This document shows positions 8,046-17,740 of a stretch of DNA of 64,000 nucleotides, piece by piece. Source of the stretch: JADGRA01 sp052143535 (GTDB lineage Bacteria > Myxococcota > Myxococcia > Myxococcales > Myxococcaceae); contig JBKQSS010000061.1 of assembly GCA_052143535.1 (NCBI GenBank), positions 186,001 through 250,000 on the forward strand. Reading direction: 5' to 3'. Positions within the stretch are counted from its first letter, which is position 1, and each line of letters begins with the position of its first letter. The position numbers and the translations under genes are program-made. The notes below the pieces were generated by a model. That model did no database searches. It saw only the letters and a list, made by a program, of their open reading frames with translations, and was not told the DNA's origin.

Positions 8046-10757
8046 TCATTCCGCTCCGCGAGACTCGACCGGTTGCGTCAGGGGCGGCGCCGGCGGGGCG
8101 AGCACCGCTTCCAGTCTCTCTCGGAGGGCCTCCAGGGCCGCCGGGGACTCCACCTTTCCGCCCCTTTGGGCCACGTAGAAGGAGTCGATGGCGCGGTTGG
8201 CCTCGGTGGCCACCTTGGCCAAGGCAATTTCCAGCCCCGCGTCGGCAAAGCAGGTGGCCACCTCGTGCAGCAGCCCCAGTCTGTCCTCGGCCCGGACGTC
8301 CACCACCGTGAAGTCCCGCGAGGCGCCGTTGTCCACGCTTACCCTGGTGGCCACCCCTGGCAGTCGCCTGGAGAGCGCGGCGGCCCGGCGACGACGCTCC
8401 AGCAGCGCGCCGACATCCAGTTTGCCCTCCAGCACCGCGCGGAGGTCCGAACGTGCTCGACGCCAGCGCGCTCGCTCCAGCGGCCGACGCGCCGCGCTGC
8501 GGACTTCGAAGACGTCGAGCGCCGCGCCGTCGGTGGTGGAGGCGATGCGGGCGCTGAGGATGTCGATGCCATGAGCGGCGAGGACACCGCTCCACAGCGC
8601 CAATAGCCCCGGGCGGTCCTTGGCCGCCAGGTGAAGCTCGGCGTGGTGTGGCTCCGGTACCCGGCGCAGCGCCGCCGCGAAGCCGGTGCGCCGGGCCCGA
8701 CGCAACAGCAGCCCATGCAGCACCGCGGAGCCGGGCGGCGTCGAACCGAGGTAGCGGTCGGCCGACGCCGCCAGCAGCCGCTCGGCCTCCTCGGCGCCGA
8801 AGCGCCGCGTCCACAGCTGGCGGAAGGCCTCGCGGGCCTCGCGCTCGCCGTGCCAGCCTTGCCCGGCCAACAGCGCCTGCGTCTTGGTGGTGAGCTCGTG
8901 CACCAGCCGGGCCCGCCACTCGGTCCACATGCCGGGGGCCACCGAGGAGATGTCGGCCCAGGTGAGGAGGTCCAAGCAGGTGAGCTTCTCGGAGTCCCCG
9001 CACAGGCGACCGAAGTCGGCCAGCAGCTGCGGGTCCGAGAGGTCCCGGCGCTGGGCGAGGTGGCTCAAAGTGAGGTGGTGCAGGACCAGAAACTCGGCCA
9101 CCTCTTGCTGCCGCGCAGACAGACCGAGCCGCGCCCCGAGCGCCACCATCAGCTCCCGGCCCCGTTCCGAATGGTCGCCGCCCATCCCTTTGCCGGCGTC
9201 GTGCAGCAGCATCCCGAGCACCAGTGGCAACACATCGGCCAGGTCCCGGATGGCCCGGGTGCGCTCGGGCTCGGTCTCCACGAAGTCCCCGGCGCGCAGG
9301 GCGTAGAGCCGGCGCAGCGCCCTGAGGGTGTGCACGTCCACCGTGTACGCGTGGTACAGGTCAAACTGGTGGCGGGCCGTGACGCGGCCAAACTCCGGCA
9401 CCAGGACGCCGAGGAGGCCCAAGGCATGCATCGCCTCGAGCGCCTCCCCGCGCGTGCCGGGCCGGATGAGTAGCGCGCGCAGAGCCTCCACCACCGCCTC
9501 GCTTCCCCTGGCCTCGGCCAGCGCCGGAGCGGCCTGCACCACGTGGTCCAGTGCCCAGGAGTACACCGGGACGCCGAGCTCGTCGGCGGCGTGAAAGAGG
9601 CGCACCGCCGACGCCGGCTCGCGCTGGAAGAGCTCCGCATCTCCGTCCACGGTGAGCCGGCCGCGAAACACCTTGAAGGGGCCCACCCGCCGTTCAGCCC
9701 GGAAAGGGCCGCGGCTGGGGGCGTGCTGCTCCTCGGCGCGGGCGATGAGGGCGTCGGCGGCGCGCCGGAGAATACCGGCGGAGAGGTAGTAGTCCCGCAT
9801 GAATTGCTCGACCGGGAGCCCGTCGCCCTGTCCATAGCGGAAGAAGCGCGCCACCGACTCCTGGAGGTCAAAGGTGAGGCGGTCCTCCTTGCGGCCGCGC
9901 AGAAAGTGCACCTCGTGCCGTGTCCGCAGCAGGAAGTCGCGTGCTGCCCGCAGCCGCGCCACCTCGGAGGCTGGGAGAATGGCCGCCTCCAATAAGCCGC
10001 CGAGGCCCCGGACGCCGAAGCGCACTTGGGCCACCCAGAGGGCCGTCTCCAAGTCTCGAAGTCCCCCCTCGCCGCTTTTGAGCTGGGGCTCCAGGAGAAA
10101 CACCGAGTCGCCGAACTTCTCCCGGCGCTCGCGGAGTTCGGCCACCTTGGCGGCGATGAAGGCCTCGGCCTTGCGGGTGCGCTGAGGCAACAGCACCTCG
10201 CGCACGAAGCGCTCCCCCAGGGTGCGCTGACTGACCAGCACCCGGGCGTCGAGCAGCGCGGTGCGAAGCGTCGCGTCCTCGGCCGCCGCCGCCAGCGTCT
10301 CCTCCGGCGTGCGTACACTCCAGCCCACCGTCACCCGCGCGTCCCACAACAGCGTCGACAAAAGCCGGGCGCGCTCCGCCACCCCGGCACTGCGGCGCCG
10401 GTGGTGCACCAAAAGCAAGTCCAAGTCCGAGCCAGGGCTCAGTTCGCGGCGGCCGTAGCCGCCGAGTGCCACCAGGGCCGAGCCAGTGAGGGGTGTCTCC
10501 GCCTCGAGCTCCGCCCACAGCCCCTCCACCAGCGCGTCGGCCGCGGCCGCCAGAAGCCGGGCGGTGGAGAGGCCCGCGCCGCCTTGGCGGTGAAAGGCGC
10601 GCACTGCCTCGAAGGCCGCCTCCCGTTGGGCCCGGGCGCGGGCCGGCCGGGAGGCGGCAGGGCCCGGAAGGAGCCCCGGTAGCTGGGCCCGCACTTCCCG
10701 GTGGCTCGGGGGCGGAGCAGGCGGCGGCGCTAAGTGGGGGAGCTCGAAGGACGTCAC
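8046..10757 (-). CDS. glnD: [Protein-PII] uridylyltransferase / uridylyl-removing enzyme
   Basis: GlnD senses glutamine and adds or removes UMP on PII proteins to control nitrogen metabolism. The 903-residue length is typical. Domains in order: nucleotidyltransferase with GGYGRRELSPGSDLDLL (about 99-115), a helical linker, an HD hydrolase domain with LLHDAGKG and HSERG (about 513-530), and two C-terminal ACT domains (about 700-780 and 810-885, with AAKDRPGLLALWSGVLAAHGIDI and VRAEDRLGLLHEVATCFADAGLEI) that bind glutamine. GTG start at 10757 without a clear ribosome-binding site. It follows the amidase by 69 bases and mutS beyond that. Confidence 0.95.
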   Translation of the reverse strand: MTSFELPHLAPPPAPPPSHREVRAQLPGLLPGPAASRPARARAQREAAFEAVRAFHRQGGAGLSTARLLAAAADALVEGLWAELEAETPLTGSALVALGGYGRRELSPGSDLDLLLVHHRRRSAGVAERARLLSTLLWDARVTVGWSVRTPEETLAAAAEDATLRTALLDARVLVSQRTLGERFVREVLLPQRTRKAEAFIAAKVAELRERREKFGDSVFLLEPQLKSGEGGLRDLETALWVAQVRFGVRGLGGLLEAAILPASEVARLRAARDFLLRTRHEVHFLRGRKEDRLTFDLQESVARFFRYGQGDGLPVEQFMRDYYLSAGILRRAADALIARAEEQHAPSRGPFRAERRVGPFKVFRGRLTVDGDAELFQREPASAVRLFHAADELGVPVYSWALDHVVQAAPALAEARGSEAVVEALRALLIRPGTRGEALEAMHALGLLGVLVPEFGRVTARHQFDLYHAYTVDVHTLRALRRLYALRAGDFVETEPERTRAIRDLADVLPLVLGMLLHDAGKGMGGDHSERGRELMVALGARLGLSARQQEVAEFLVLHHLTLSHLAQRRDLSDPQLLADFGRLCGDSEKLTCLDLLTWADISSVAPGMWTEWRARLVHELTTKTQALLAGQGWHGEREAREAFRQLWTRRFGAEEAERLLAASADRYLGSTPPGSAVLHGLLLRRARRTGFAAALRRVPEPHHAELHLAAKDRPGLLALWSGVLAAHGIDILSARIASTTDGAALDVFEVRSAARRPLERARWRRARSDLRAVLEGKLDVGALLERRRRAAALSRRLPGVATRVSVDNGASRDFTVVDVRAEDRLGLLHEVATCFADAGLEIALAKVATEANRAIDSFYVAQRGGKVESPAALEALRERLEAVLAPPAPPLTQPVESRGAE

Positions 10758-10826
10758 GGCGAGGGGGTGGCCGGAGCGCTCAGCCCCGACTCGGCTCTCA
10801 ACTCTAACCGCCCCGTGGGGAAGGCC

Positions 10827-12344
10827 TCAGCGAGTGTCTACCTTTGCCAGCCGCTCGCGGTAGCCGAGAAAGTCCTGCACCCCGGCGGCGATGGAGCGCG
10901 CCACTTCGTCCTCGTAACCCGCGTTGGCCAGCCGCTTTTCGTCCTCGGGGTTGGAGAGAAAGCCCGTCTCCACCAAAATTGCCGGCATCTTCGCCCCCAG
11001 CAGCACGTAGAAGAGGGCCTCCTTGCGGCCGCGGTCCTTCACCTTGGGGTACTTGAGGGACATGCGGGCCACCATGCTGTGCTGTACGCGCTCGGCCAGC
11101 CGGCCAGACTCGTCGGTGTGGGCGCGGGTGGCGAGGTCGGCCAGCAGGAATTGGAGGTCGGACATGGTTTTCGCCGAGGAGGTGTTTTCCCGGGCGGCCA
11201 GGCGAATGGCGTAGCGGTCTGCGGTGAGGTTGAGGGTGTACGTCTCGACGCCTCGCCAGCTGGCTTCGGCGCCGGAGTTGCAGTGAATGGAGATGAAGAG
11301 GTCCCCGTGCGCCTCGTTGGCCAGGCGCGCTCGGTCCTCGAGGCGGACGAAGTGGTCGTCCTCGCGGGTGAAAACCACCTCCAGCCCCTCGTCGGTGAGC
11401 ACCTGCCCGAGCCGCAGCGCGATGCCCAGGGCAACCGTCTTCTCCTGGGTGCCGCCTGGCCCGACGGTGCCGGTGTCGTGGCCGCCGTGGCCAGCGTCAA
11501 TCACCACCCGGCGGATTTTGAGGCCGAGCTGCTCGGCCAGCGTCACCTCGCCCCCTGTCTGCCGCCCCAACGACTTCATCCGCTCCCGCACCGAGGGCCC
11601 CGGTGGAAGCGCGGGCGCCTCCGCCACGCCTTCGGCGGCCGGCGCCTCGGCGGCAGCGAGCGTCGGTGGGCTGGCCACCGGCGGTTTGTTGACGGCCGTG
11701 GGCTCGACGGCGGCCGCGCTCGGCGGTGCCGGCGTGGCAGCCTTACTGAGGGCCGGGAAGTCCCGCACCGCCTTGGGTGCCGGCCGTCGCACCACCGGCG
11801 CGGGCGGCTTTTTGGGCGTCTCTGCTGGCAACGAGGCCAACAGCGTCCTGAGGCTACTGTACTGGTCGCCCTTGGGCAGCTGGGTGAGCGCGTGCTGCAG
11901 GGTGGCGCGCGCCACCTCCACCTGCCCGAGGCGGTCGAGCTGCAGTCGGGCCAGCGCCAGGGCCGAGTCATCCGCCAGTTTGTGGCGTGGGTGGCGCTCG
12001 AGCAGCTTCTTGTAGTCGTCCACCGCGCCACTCAAGTCCTCCGGCACTTGGCTGATGCGGCTCAACTCGGCCAGAAGTCCCGCCGCGGTGAAGAGGGCGT
12101 CCGGGGCTCGGGTGCTGGCGGGGTATTTCTGCGCCACCGCTTCGAATTTGTGGGCCACCCCGAGCCAGCTGTCACGGTAGCGGCGCCGTCCGGCGTCCCC
12201 TTTGAGGACGTAGTAGGCGTGGCGGGCCTGCTGGTAGGCCTGCTCGGACGCATCCACATTGGCCGCCCGCACGGGCGACACGGACAGGACGAACAGAGCG
12301 AGGGCGAGGAGGCGCGACACGGTGGGGGCAAAAGCCACAGGCAT
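10827..12344 (-). CDS. Secreted N-acetylmuramoyl-L-alanine amidase (AmiC type)
   Basis: Zinc amidase that cuts the peptide from peptidoglycan glycan strands, probably in the periplasm at septa. The ATG at 12344 gives a good signal peptide (MPVAFAPTVSRLLALALFVLSVSPVRA). A TPR-like helical region follows (about 28-165), then a Pro/Ala linker, then an Amidase_3 domain from about 270 to the end. Zinc-site segments are visible: VIDAGHGGHDTG, GTQEKT, ISIHCNSG and the catalytic ILVETGFLSN. An upstream TTG would add nine residues before the signal peptide. The TPR front end is unusual for the E. coli enzymes but seen in delta-proteobacterial homologues. It sits between mutS (41 bases) and glnD (69 bases). 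Confidence 0.92.
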   Translation of the reverse strand: MPVAFAPTVSRLLALALFVLSVSPVRAANVDASEQAYQQARHAYYVLKGDAGRRRYRDSWLGVAHKFEAVAQKYPASTRAPDALFTAAGLLAELSRISQVPEDLSGAVDDYKKLLERHPRHKLADDSALALARLQLDRLGQVEVARATLQHALTQLPKGDQYSSLRTLLASLPAETPKKPPAPVVRRPAPKAVRDFPALSKAATPAPPSAAAVEPTAVNKPPVASPPTLAAAEAPAAEGVAEAPALPPGPSVRERMKSLGRQTGGEVTLAEQLGLKIRRVVIDAGHGGHDTGTVGPGGTQEKTVALGIALRLGQVLTDEGLEVVFTREDDHFVRLEDRARLANEAHGDLFISIHCNSGAEASWRGVETYTLNLTADRYAIRLAARENTSSAKTMSDLQFLLADLATRAHTDESGRLAERVQHSMVARMSLKYPKVKDRGRKEALFYVLLGAKMPAILVETGFLSNPEDEKRLANAGYEDEVARSIAAGVQDFLGYRERLAKVDTR

Positions 12345-12385
12345 GTCACCACCCGCACCGGCGCCCGGCAATTTTTCAGCTGCCG

Positions 12386-15055
12386 CTATTCTGCCTCGCT
12401 GGCCTTGGCCTGCAGCTCGGCAAGCAAGTTGAGGGCGGCAAGCGGCGTCAGCGTGTCGACGCGCAGCGCCCTTAGCGCCTGCAGCAACTCGGCCGTGGCG
12501 GAGCCAGCCACCGGAAGCTTCAGCGGCAGCTGCTCCTGAGCCGGCGGGCTGCGGTGGGCGGCGCGGGGGTGCCCTGCAGCGTCGAGCTCGCCCGCCTCGA
12601 GGTTTCCCAGCACTTCGCGGGCCCGGCGCACCACCGGGCCCGGCAGCCCGGCCAGCCGAGCCACCTCAATGCCGTAGGAGCGGCTCGAGCCACCCTCCAA
12701 AAGCGTCCGCAAAAACACCACCCGTCCGCCTGTCTCCTGCACTCCCATCGAGGCGTTGCGCACCCGTGGCTTCTCGAGCGCCAAGTCCGTCAGCTCGTGG
12801 TAGTGCGTGGCAAACAGCGTCCGGCAGCCGATGCGGTCGTGCAGGTGCTCGGCCACCGCCCAGGCGATGGAGAGGCCGTCGTAGGTGGAAGTGCCGCGCC
12901 CAATCTCATCCAGCACCACCAGGCTGTCGCGGGTGGCGTGGTGCAGAATGGAGGCCGTCTCCGCCATCTCCACCATGAAGGTGCTTTGCCCGCCAGCGAC
13001 ATTGTCCGAGGCCCCGACGCGGGTGAAAATGCGGTCCACCAGTCCGATGCGGGCGCGCCTGGCCGGCACGAAGCTTCCGGCCTGCGCCAAAAGCGTCACC
13101 AGCGCCACCTGGCGCATGACGGTACTCTTGCCGGCCATGTTGGGCCCGGTGAGGATGAGCACTTGGGCTGTGTCGCAGGCGAGGCGCACGTCGTTGGGGA
13201 CGAAGGGCTCGGCCCGCAGCAGCCGCTCCACCACCGGGTGGCGGCCTTCTACAATTTCCAAAGCGCCCGAGGCGTCGAGCTGGGGCCGGCTGTAGCCGTA
13301 CTCGGCGGCCGCCTTGGCAAAAGACAAAAGCGCGTCGAGCGTGGCCAGGGCGTCGGCGGTGGCCTTCAGCGCCGGGAGCTCCACCAGGACGCGCGCCCGC
13401 AGCTCCTCGAAGAGACGGCGCTCGAGGCTGCAGCGGCGCTCCTCCGCAGTGAGTACTTGCTCCTCCCAGCTCTTCAACTCCGGGGTGACGAAGCGCTCGG
13501 CGCCGACCATGGTTTGCCGCCGCTCCCAGTTCTCCGGCACCAGGTGCAAGTTGGCCCGCGTCACCTCAAGGAAGTAGCCGAAGACGCGGTTGTAGCGGAC
13601 TTTCAGGCTCTGGATGCCGGTGCGCTCCCGCTCGCGGTGTTCCAACTGAGCAAGGGTACTCTTCCCGTCGGTGCTGAGGGCCACCAGCGCGTCCAACTCC
13701 GCCGAATAGCCGGGCTGGAAGAGGCCCCCCTCGTCGAGGGTGGGCGGAGGCTCCTCCGCCACCGCCCGCGCGAGCAGCGCTTGGAGCTCGCCATGCGCCG
13801 CCAGGGGCGCTGCCAGGGCCAGCAACAGCCCGGCCTGGCACCCTCCGACGGCCACCGTGAGTTCGGGAAGGACGCTCAAGGAGTGGCTGAGCGCGGAGAG
13901 GTCGCGCGCGTTGCCCACCCCCACCGCCAGACGGCCGCACAGTCGCTCGACGTCCCGCACCTGACGCAAAAGCCCTGTCCACACCTCGCGCCAGACGTGC
14001 TTTGTCGAAAGCTCCTCCACCGCGTCGAGCCGCCGCTCGATGTCCGGAAGGTTGCGCAAGGGGGCGAGCAGCCAGCTCGACAGCTTGCGCGCGCCGAGCG
14101 GCGTCACCGTCTTGTCGAGGACTCCCAGCAATGAGCCCTTGCGGCTGCCGTCGCGAAGCGTCCGCACCAGCTCGAGGTTGGCGCGGGTGACGGCGTCGAG
14201 GGTGAGGGATGCCCCCAGCAGCTCGAGCCTCAGCGCAGTGACGTGGGCGGCCGGCGTGCGCTGGGTGTCTTTGAGGTAGCGCAGCGCCGCCCCGGCGGCC
14301 GCGGTGGCCAGCTGGGCACCGCCGAGGCCAAACCCTTCCAGCGATGCCACCTGGAAGTGGGCGCGCAACAGGGCTGCCGCCCGCACCGGGTGGAAGGCGT
14401 CCGGGCCCACCGTGGAGAGAGGCACCGAGGGGAGGGCTCGCTGGAGCGCCTCCAGCACCTCCGCTGGCGCACCCTCCGGGAGGAGCAACTCGCGAGGCGA
14501 GGCCACACCCAGCCACTCCCAAAGCTGGCTCGGGCTGTCCCCTTCAGCCGCGCGGAAGTCGCCGGTGGAGGCGTCGAGCAGCGCCGCCCCCCAGCGCCCC
14601 TTGTCGACGGCCACCGCCGCCAGCCAGCTGGGCGAGGACGCCTCGAGCACCTCCTCATCGAGCACCATCCCCGGCGTCACCAGGCGCACCACGTCGCGGC
14701 GGACGAGGCCGGGCGAGGTACCCGGCGTCTCCACCTGCTCGCAAATGGCCACTTTGTGCCCGGCGTCGAGCAGCTTGGCCACGTGGCGCCGTGCGGCGTG
14801 GAAGGGGACGCCGCACATGGGCACCCGTTCAGGGCCCTTGCTGCGCGCGGTGAGGGTAATTTGCAGCAGCTCGGCGGCCCGCACCGCGTCCTCGAAGAAG
14901 AGCTCGTAGAAGTCGCCCAGGCGGAAGAAGAGGAAAGCATCCGGCGCCCGGGCCTTCATCTCCAGGTACTGCCTCATCATCGGCGTGTCCCGGGGCGCGC
15001 CGCTCGGCTCTGGCGACGGCACGTCCGCTAGCGGCACCACCGCACCCTCTCTCAC
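12386..15055 (-). CDS. mutS: DNA mismatch repair protein MutS
   Basis: MutS recognises mismatches and recruits MutL. With the GTG at 15055 the protein is about 889 aa. The mismatch-binding domain I shows DTPMMRQYLEMKARAPDAFLFFRLGDFYELFFEDA, holding the Phe-x-Glu wedge (DFYELF), followed by the connector, the lever/clamp region, and the ATPase with Walker A TGPNMAGKST (about 635-645), then DEIGRGTSTYDG (Walker B) and ATHYHELT. The start is chosen because GGGAGG lies upstream of 15055; the 58 residues before it in the open frame look non-coding. GTG-GTG codons slightly downstream are alternatives. First of a probable mutS-amidase-glnD transcript. Confidence 0.95.
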   Translation of the reverse strand: MREGAVVPLADVPSPEPSGAPRDTPMMRQYLEMKARAPDAFLFFRLGDFYELFFEDAVRAAELLQITLTARSKGPERVPMCGVPFHAARRHVAKLLDAGHKVAICEQVETPGTSPGLVRRDVVRLVTPGMVLDEEVLEASSPSWLAAVAVDKGRWGAALLDASTGDFRAAEGDSPSQLWEWLGVASPRELLLPEGAPAEVLEALQRALPSVPLSTVGPDAFHPVRAAALLRAHFQVASLEGFGLGGAQLATAAAGAALRYLKDTQRTPAAHVTALRLELLGASLTLDAVTRANLELVRTLRDGSRKGSLLGVLDKTVTPLGARKLSSWLLAPLRNLPDIERRLDAVEELSTKHVWREVWTGLLRQVRDVERLCGRLAVGVGNARDLSALSHSLSVLPELTVAVGGCQAGLLLALAAPLAAHGELQALLARAVAEEPPPTLDEGGLFQPGYSAELDALVALSTDGKSTLAQLEHRERERTGIQSLKVRYNRVFGYFLEVTRANLHLVPENWERRQTMVGAERFVTPELKSWEEQVLTAEERRCSLERRLFEELRARVLVELPALKATADALATLDALLSFAKAAAEYGYSRPQLDASGALEIVEGRHPVVERLLRAEPFVPNDVRLACDTAQVLILTGPNMAGKSTVMRQVALVTLLAQAGSFVPARRARIGLVDRIFTRVGASDNVAGGQSTFMVEMAETASILHHATRDSLVVLDEIGRGTSTYDGLSIAWAVAEHLHDRIGCRTLFATHYHELTDLALEKPRVRNASMGVQETGGRVVFLRTLLEGGSSRSYGIEVARLAGLPGPVVRRAREVLGNLEAGELDAAGHPRAAHRSPPAQEQLPLKLPVAGSATAELLQALRALRVDTLTPLAALNLLAELQAKASEAE

Positions 15056-15146
15056 AGCGCCTCTCGCCTCCCGCGGCGGCTGGCCCCCAATGGCCACAGG
15101 CAAGGCCGCACCTTGAGGGGTGTTGGGTAGCAGAAGGTGCTGACAG

Positions 15147-15155
15147 CCCCCCCCC
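15147..15155. repeat. C9 homopolymer between mutS and the methyltransferase gene
   Basis: Nine consecutive C in the divergent promoter interval. Downstream, 15213-15226 has a C5-AAA-G6 hairpin immediately before the methyltransferase ribosome-binding site. Length change could alter promoter spacing; this is inference only. Confidence 0.6.
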
Positions 15156-15237
15156 AGCCGCCCGGGCCTCGTCGCACCAGGGCAAGCGCTCGTGGTAGCT
15201 GAAGCTGGCCCACCCCCAAAGGGGGGCAAGGAAGGAC

Positions 15238-16044
15238 TTGGCTCTCTTGGACAGCGGCCCCGACTGGAATGCCTCCGCCTACCACCGCGTCTCGGCGCCG
15301 CAGACGGCCTGGGGCCGCGAGGTGCTGGAGCGCTTGCAGCTCAACGGGGAGGAAACTGTCCTCGACGCTGGCTGCGGTACCGGGAAACTCACTCGGCTTC
15401 TCGCCGAGCGTCTGCCGCGCGGGCAGGTCATCGCCCTAGACGCCTCCCCGGACATGCTGGCCGTGGCCAGCCGCGAGCTGGCCGTCTACGGCAGCCGAGT
15501 GCGGCTCCTCCAGGCCTCCTTGCCGGAGCTGCCGGTCGGCGTCCCCTTGGACGCCATCCTCAGCACCGCCACCCTGCACTGGGTGCTCGACCACCCGGCT
15601 ACCTACCGCGCCTTCCTCGGCGTCATTCGCCCCGGTGGGCAGCTCGAGTTCCAATGCGGCGGGGCAGGAAACCTCCACACCCTTCACGAGCGGGCCACCG
15701 CCCTGGCCGGCTCGCCGCAATATGCCGACGCCTTCGTCGGCTGGAGGGAGCCGTGGTGCCTGGCCAGTGCAGAGGAGACGGCAGCGCAGCTGCGCACAGC
15801 CGGCTGGACACGGGTGCACACCTGGCTTGAGACGCGCCCCACCGCATTCTCCGACGCCGCGGCCTTCGGGGACTTCATCGGCCACGTCAACGTGCGTCCC
15901 TTTGTCGCCCGGTTGCAGCCAGAGCGCGCCGAAACCTTCGTTGCCGCGCTGGTGGAGGCGGCCGGACGGGACGAGCCGCCGTACGTCCTCGACTACATCC
16001 GTCTCAACGCCTCGGCGTGGGCGCCGGCCACGGGGCGCGCGTGA
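15238..16044 (+). CDS. Class I SAM-dependent methyltransferase (trans-aconitate methyltransferase-like)
   Basis: 268-residue soluble methyltransferase. SAM-binding motif I is VLDAGCGTGKLTRLLAE (about 41-57), motif II ends in VIALDASPDML, and DAILSTATLHWVLDHPATYRAFLGVIRPGG matches the region of trans-aconitate 2-methyltransferases. The C-terminal half (TRPTAFSDAAAFGDFIGHVNVRPF) is also of that type. The substrate cannot be known from sequence. Start is TTG at 15238 after AAGGAAGGAC; a second TTG three codons later is equally possible. The stop overlaps the start of the UbiB-like gene (GTGA), so the two are coupled. Confidence 0.85.
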   Translation: MALLDSGPDWNASAYHRVSAPQTAWGREVLERLQLNGEETVLDAGCGTGKLTRLLAERLPRGQVIALDASPDMLAVASRELAVYGSRVRLLQASLPELPVGVPLDAILSTATLHWVLDHPATYRAFLGVIRPGGQLEFQCGGAGNLHTLHERATALAGSPQYADAFVGWREPWCLASAEETAAQLRTAGWTRVHTWLETRPTAFSDAAAFGDFIGHVNVRPFVARLQPERAETFVAALVEAAGRDEPPYVLDYIRLNASAWAPATGRA

Positions 16045-17735
16045 GGCTGGCCGACCTCAACCGGGTGCGCCAAATCACCACCACCGCTGCCCGCTACGGT
16101 TTCGCGGACTTGCTGGAGCGGGCCGGCCTGTTTCGCCACTTTGGACGGCCGACAGGACAGCTCGAGCCGCTGGCGGACACCCAAGCCGAGTCGACGGCAC
16201 GGCGCTTTCGCCGACTGCTCGACCAGCTGGGGCCCACCTTCGTCAAGCTGGGCCAAATCCTCTCCACCCGGGCGGACCTCCTGCCGGCCGAATTCATTGC
16301 CGAGCTCCGCCTGTTGCAGGACTCGGCCTCGGCCATTCCTCTGGAACAGGTGCGAGCGCAGATGGAAACGGCCTTCGGCCAGCCGTGGGAGGAGCTCTTC
16401 GCCTCGGTCGAGGCCGTCCCGTTGGCTGCGGCCAGCATCGCCCAGGTGCATCGGGCGAGAACCCGGGCCGGGGACGAGGTGGTGGTGAAGGTGCAGCGCC
16501 CCGGCATCCTGGCGCAGGTGAATGCGGACCTGGCGGTGCTGCGGGCCGTGGCCCGCCTGCTCGAGGCCACGGTGGAGGAGACGGGCATCTCCTCGCCGCT
16601 GGGAATGGTGGAGGAATTTGACCGCGCCATCCACGAAGAGCTGGACTTCATTCACGAGGCGGCCAACGTCCGGGCCTTCGCCGCCACCCATGCTGGCCGT
16701 CCAGGGCTGCGCATCCCGCGCGTCTTCGACGAGCTCACCACCTCCACCGTCCTCACCTTGGAGTTCCTCGACGGCACCCGCCTGGTGCAGGCGGACTTGA
16801 GCCCGGAGCGACGGCAGGCCTTGGCCAAGGTGGTGGTGGACGAGAGCTTCCAGCAGCTGTTCGCCGACGGCCTCTTCCACGGCGACCCGCACCCGGGAAA
16901 CTTCCTGCTGCTGCCCGGGGACGTCGTCGGCCTGCTCGACTTCGGTCTGGTCGGTCGCCTCACCCGGGCCATGCAGGAGACGCTGGTGCTGCTCTGCGTG
17001 GCGGTGGCGCTCAAGGACGCAGATTCCGTCGCCCGGCTGCTGTACCGCATGGGCGCTCCGGACTCGCGCGCCAACCTGGTCGGCTTCCGGGCCGACGTCG
17101 AGACGCTGCTGCAGACGCACCTACCGGCGGCGCGCACCTTGGCCGAGGTGGACACCCGGCACCTTTTGACCGACCTGTTGGACCTGGCGGTGAAGTACCG
17201 CATCCGCATCCCCCGCGAGTACGCGCTTTTGTCTCGGGCGGCGGTGGCGGTGGAGGGGCTGCTGCGGCAGCTGGCCCCGGACTTGGACGTCCTGGCCGTC
17301 TCCCTCCCCTACGCCAAGCAGCTGTTGGCCGAGCGCTATGACCCGGCGCAACTGCGGGGAGGCCTGATGCGCACCCTGCTCCGCTTCCAGGGGCTGGCCA
17401 GCGACTTGCCCACCCAGTTGTCTCAAATCCTGCTCGACCTCGAGAAGGGCCGCTTTGGGGTTGCGGTGAAGAGCCCGGAGCTCGAAAAAATTAACCAGAG
17501 CCTCCGCAGCGTCGCCGTCATCGGCTTCCTCGGACTGTGCGCCTGCGGCTTCATTGTCGGCGCCTTCCTCTCCTTCGCCCAGGTGCCCTGGACGGTGCGC
17601 GGTCTACCGGTGCTGGGGGTGCTCGGGGTGGCAGCCGCCGCGGCTCTCTTCGGCGCCGCCTTCAGCTGGTACCTCTTCGGAAACCGCTTCGGAAAGTTGC
17701 GGGTGCGGCGCTTTTTTCCCAAGCGTCCGGAGTAG
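16041..17735 (+). CDS. ABC1/AarF/UbiB-family atypical kinase, membrane-anchored
   Basis: 564-residue member of the UbiB/COQ8 family of atypical kinases or ATPases, often linked to quinone biosynthesis. Diagnostic motifs: the KxGQ helix FVKLGQILSTR (about 67-77), AAASIAQVHRA, VVVKVQRPG, IHEELDFIHEAAN, the catalytic-loop equivalent LFHGDPHPGNF (about 278-288) and LLDFGLVGRL. Two hydrophobic segments near the C-terminus (about 490-545: AVIGFLGLCACGFIVGAFLSF and LPVLGVLGVAAAAALFGAAF) anchor it in the membrane. The chosen GTG overlaps the upstream stop. Whether it supports ubiquinone or menaquinone synthesis is not shown; no other quinone gene is nearby. Confidence 0.9.
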   Translation: MRLADLNRVRQITTTAARYGFADLLERAGLFRHFGRPTGQLEPLADTQAESTARRFRRLLDQLGPTFVKLGQILSTRADLLPAEFIAELRLLQDSASAIPLEQVRAQMETAFGQPWEELFASVEAVPLAAASIAQVHRARTRAGDEVVVKVQRPGILAQVNADLAVLRAVARLLEATVEETGISSPLGMVEEFDRAIHEELDFIHEAANVRAFAATHAGRPGLRIPRVFDELTTSTVLTLEFLDGTRLVQADLSPERRQALAKVVVDESFQQLFADGLFHGDPHPGNFLLLPGDVVGLLDFGLVGRLTRAMQETLVLLCVAVALKDADSVARLLYRMGAPDSRANLVGFRADVETLLQTHLPAARTLAEVDTRHLLTDLLDLAVKYRIRIPREYALLSRAAVAVEGLLRQLAPDLDVLAVSLPYAKQLLAERYDPAQLRGGLMRTLLRFQGLASDLPTQLSQILLDLEKGRFGVAVKSPELEKINQSLRSVAVIGFLGLCACGFIVGAFLSFAQVPWTVRGLPVLGVLGVAAAAALFGAAFSWYLFGNRFGKLRVRRFFPKRPE

Positions 17736-17740
17736 CCGGC